A stretch of 14,810 nucleotides of DNA. Source: JAHQVI01 sp964407075 (GTDB lineage: Bacteria; Pseudomonadota; Alphaproteobacteria; Rhizobiales; Rhodomicrobiaceae). The position numbers and the translations under genes are program-made. The stretch is from the NCBI GenBank assembly GCA_964407075.1, contig CAYOUE010000071.1, positions 1-14,810 of the forward strand, given 5' to 3'. Every line of letters begins with the position of its first letter. Within the stretch, counting starts at the first letter, position 1. Under the pieces are notes generated by a model that searched no databases, had not been told where the DNA came from, and saw only the letters and a program-made list of their open reading frames with translations. This document shows, piece after piece, positions 13,859 to 14,810 of this stretch.

Positions 13859-14810
13859 TTACTGCGCCGCAACCGCCTCCGCCTGAGAGAGAGCGGCGTC
13901 CTGGCGCGGCCCGTTCAGGAACGGAATCTCACGCTGCCACGCCTCCCCTCCCGCGGCCTTGTCGTAGCCATAGCGGAATATTGTCCGCATATATCCGGTT
14001 TCGAAGCTGGATTTCAGCTCCGGCGGGAAATCCTCGCCGATGAAGGTGAGATTGAAGCCGATCCCGCGCGAGCCGGCGAATTCGCGCGTGGCGACGAGGG
14101 TCATCCGCGCATGTGTCTTGATGAGGCTGGACAGCGACCGCGCCAGCACCGGCACGGTGGAGCCTTGCACCACCTGAAACTCAGGCTTCAGGCGGTTATT
14201 GATGATGATGTAGAAATTGGCCGGAACACGCCGGGCGCTTTTCAGCGCGGAGCGGCTGTCGGCGAGAATCGCCTCGGGAACTGTGAAGACCTGCAGCGTC
14301 GCGCCGCCATCGACATGCAGTTCCGAAAAGCGCTGACCGCCAGCCTCGACTTCAAACAGCGTCGGCTCGAAAATGCCGGGAACGCTGGCCGAGGCGACGA
14401 GCACGTTGCGGAAAAGCTCCAGCGCGCGCGGGTGGCCGCTGGCGGCGATCGCGCCAAGATCCCATAGAACAGGGCGCTGCGCGTCCAGATTCGTCGTCAC
14501 CACCACGAGCCGCCTGCCGCTTCGGTGCTGTGCCGCGATCCGCCCGAGCATCTTGGCGTCGACGAAGCCTGCGACCAGTTCGTAGAGCGCGATCCGGCGC
14601 GATTCCTGGGAAAACAGCAGCGAAAGCACGCCTCCCTCGCCGAGCGGCTCGGCCACGCCGCTCGTCCATGCATAAATGAGCGCGTCATCCTCGTCAGGTC
14701 CGAGATAGGCTAGCGGCGCAATGAGCGCCCCCGCGCTGACGCCGCTGACGAACACGAAATCGGGACGCCCGCCTTGATCGCTCCAGCCTTTGAGGACGCC
14801 GGCTCCGAAG
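13859..14810 (-). CDS. Patatin-like phospholipase family protein (5' end cut by window edge)
   Basis: Serine lipid acyl hydrolase of the patatin family. The frame is open from the right window edge (first full codon at 14809) to the TAA at 13859-13861, giving 316 residues; the N-terminus with most of the glycine-rich oxyanion loop is outside, but its tail FGAGVLKGW is visible. The nucleophile elbow GVSAG contains the catalytic Ser (residue 25 of the visible part), and the partner Asp of the Ser-Asp dyad is in HVDGGA (visible residue 167). The segment SASVPGIFEP between them is the family's conserved block preceding the Asp. The C-terminal 130 or so residues include NFYIIINNRL and a KSSFETGYMRTIFRYGY region. 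It converges on the DnaJ-like gene. Whether it is secreted or cytosolic cannot be judged without the start. Confidence 0.88.
   Translation of the reverse strand, partial: FGAGVLKGWSDQGGRPDFVFVSGVSAGALIAPLAYLGPDEDDALIYAWTSGVAEPLGEGGVLSLLFSQESRRIALYELVAGFVDAKMLGRIAAQHRSGRRLVVVTTNLDAQRPVLWDLGAIAASGHPRALELFRNVLVASASVPGIFEPTLFEVEAGGQRFSELHVDGGATLQVFTVPEAILADSRSALKSARRVPANFYIIINNRLKPEFQVVQGSTVPVLARSLSSLIKTHARMTLVATREFAGSRGIGFNLTFIGEDFPPELKSSFETGYMRTIFRYGYDKAAGGEAWQREIPFLNGPRQDAALSQAEAVAAQ

Noticed and set aside
1..14810. Mobile elements, CRISPR arrays, tRNA or rRNA genes, prophage or defence genes
   Set aside because: No transposase, integrase, repeat-spacer pattern or structured RNA was found. 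Composition and coding style look uniform, and all genes fit a stable chromosomal setting.

Overview
The window looks like chromosomal DNA of a high-GC alphaproteobacterium, most probably of the order Hyphomicrobiales (Rhizobiales). The pointers are an HdaA-type DnaA regulator, a DUF2066 periplasmic protein followed by a CDP-alcohol phosphatidyltransferase, the purM-purN pair, and neighbouring ppk1 and ppx. There are 13 protein genes (two cut by the window edges), no RNA genes, no mobile elements and no CRISPR. Coding density is high, and no gene-free stretch exceeds 300 bases.

Region 1 (about 1-4374) is a small catabolic-looking cluster read outwards from a roughly 200-base divergent promoter region. 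Leftward are an SDR oxidoreductase (TTG start) and, 7 bases on, a D-2-hydroxyacid/glycerate-type dehydrogenase that runs off the left edge. Rightward are an M20-family N-carbamoyl-amino-acid/allantoate-type amidohydrolase and a second M20-family hydrolase that share a 4-base GTGA overlap. This pairing suggests hydrolysis of an amide or ureide followed by oxidation of a hydroxy acid. The substrate is not known, and the window holds no transporter or regulator. The divergent region has a perfect 14-base palindrome lying between a plausible -35 and -10, plus a second 6+6 dyad, so a repressor site is likely.

Region 2 (4376-6102, minus strand) is purM followed by purN with an ATGA overlap, for steps 5 and 3 of de novo purine synthesis. 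Its end faces the end of region 1 with one base between the stop codons.

Region 3 (6362-8760, plus strand) is a DUF2066 exported protein, a CDP-alcohol phosphatidyltransferase starting with TTG, and HdaA, which begins inside the stop codon of the phosphatidyltransferase gene. The overlap ties a phospholipid enzyme to a replication-initiation regulator.

Region 4 (8924-12727, plus strand) is polyphosphate kinase (ppk1) and an exopolyphosphatase/GppA-type enzyme (ppx), 6 bases apart. A candidate Pho box with a spaced -10 precedes ppk1. Together these genes make and break polyphosphate.

Region 5 holds a type II (zinc-finger-less) DnaJ-like co-chaperone (12856-13770) and, facing it, a patatin-like phospholipase cut by the right edge.

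Most of the window is ordinary core genome. The points most worth a second look are the palindrome in the divergent promoter, the missing metal ligands in the second M20 protein, the phosphatidyltransferase-hdaA overlap, the candidate Pho box, and the missing histidines in PurN.
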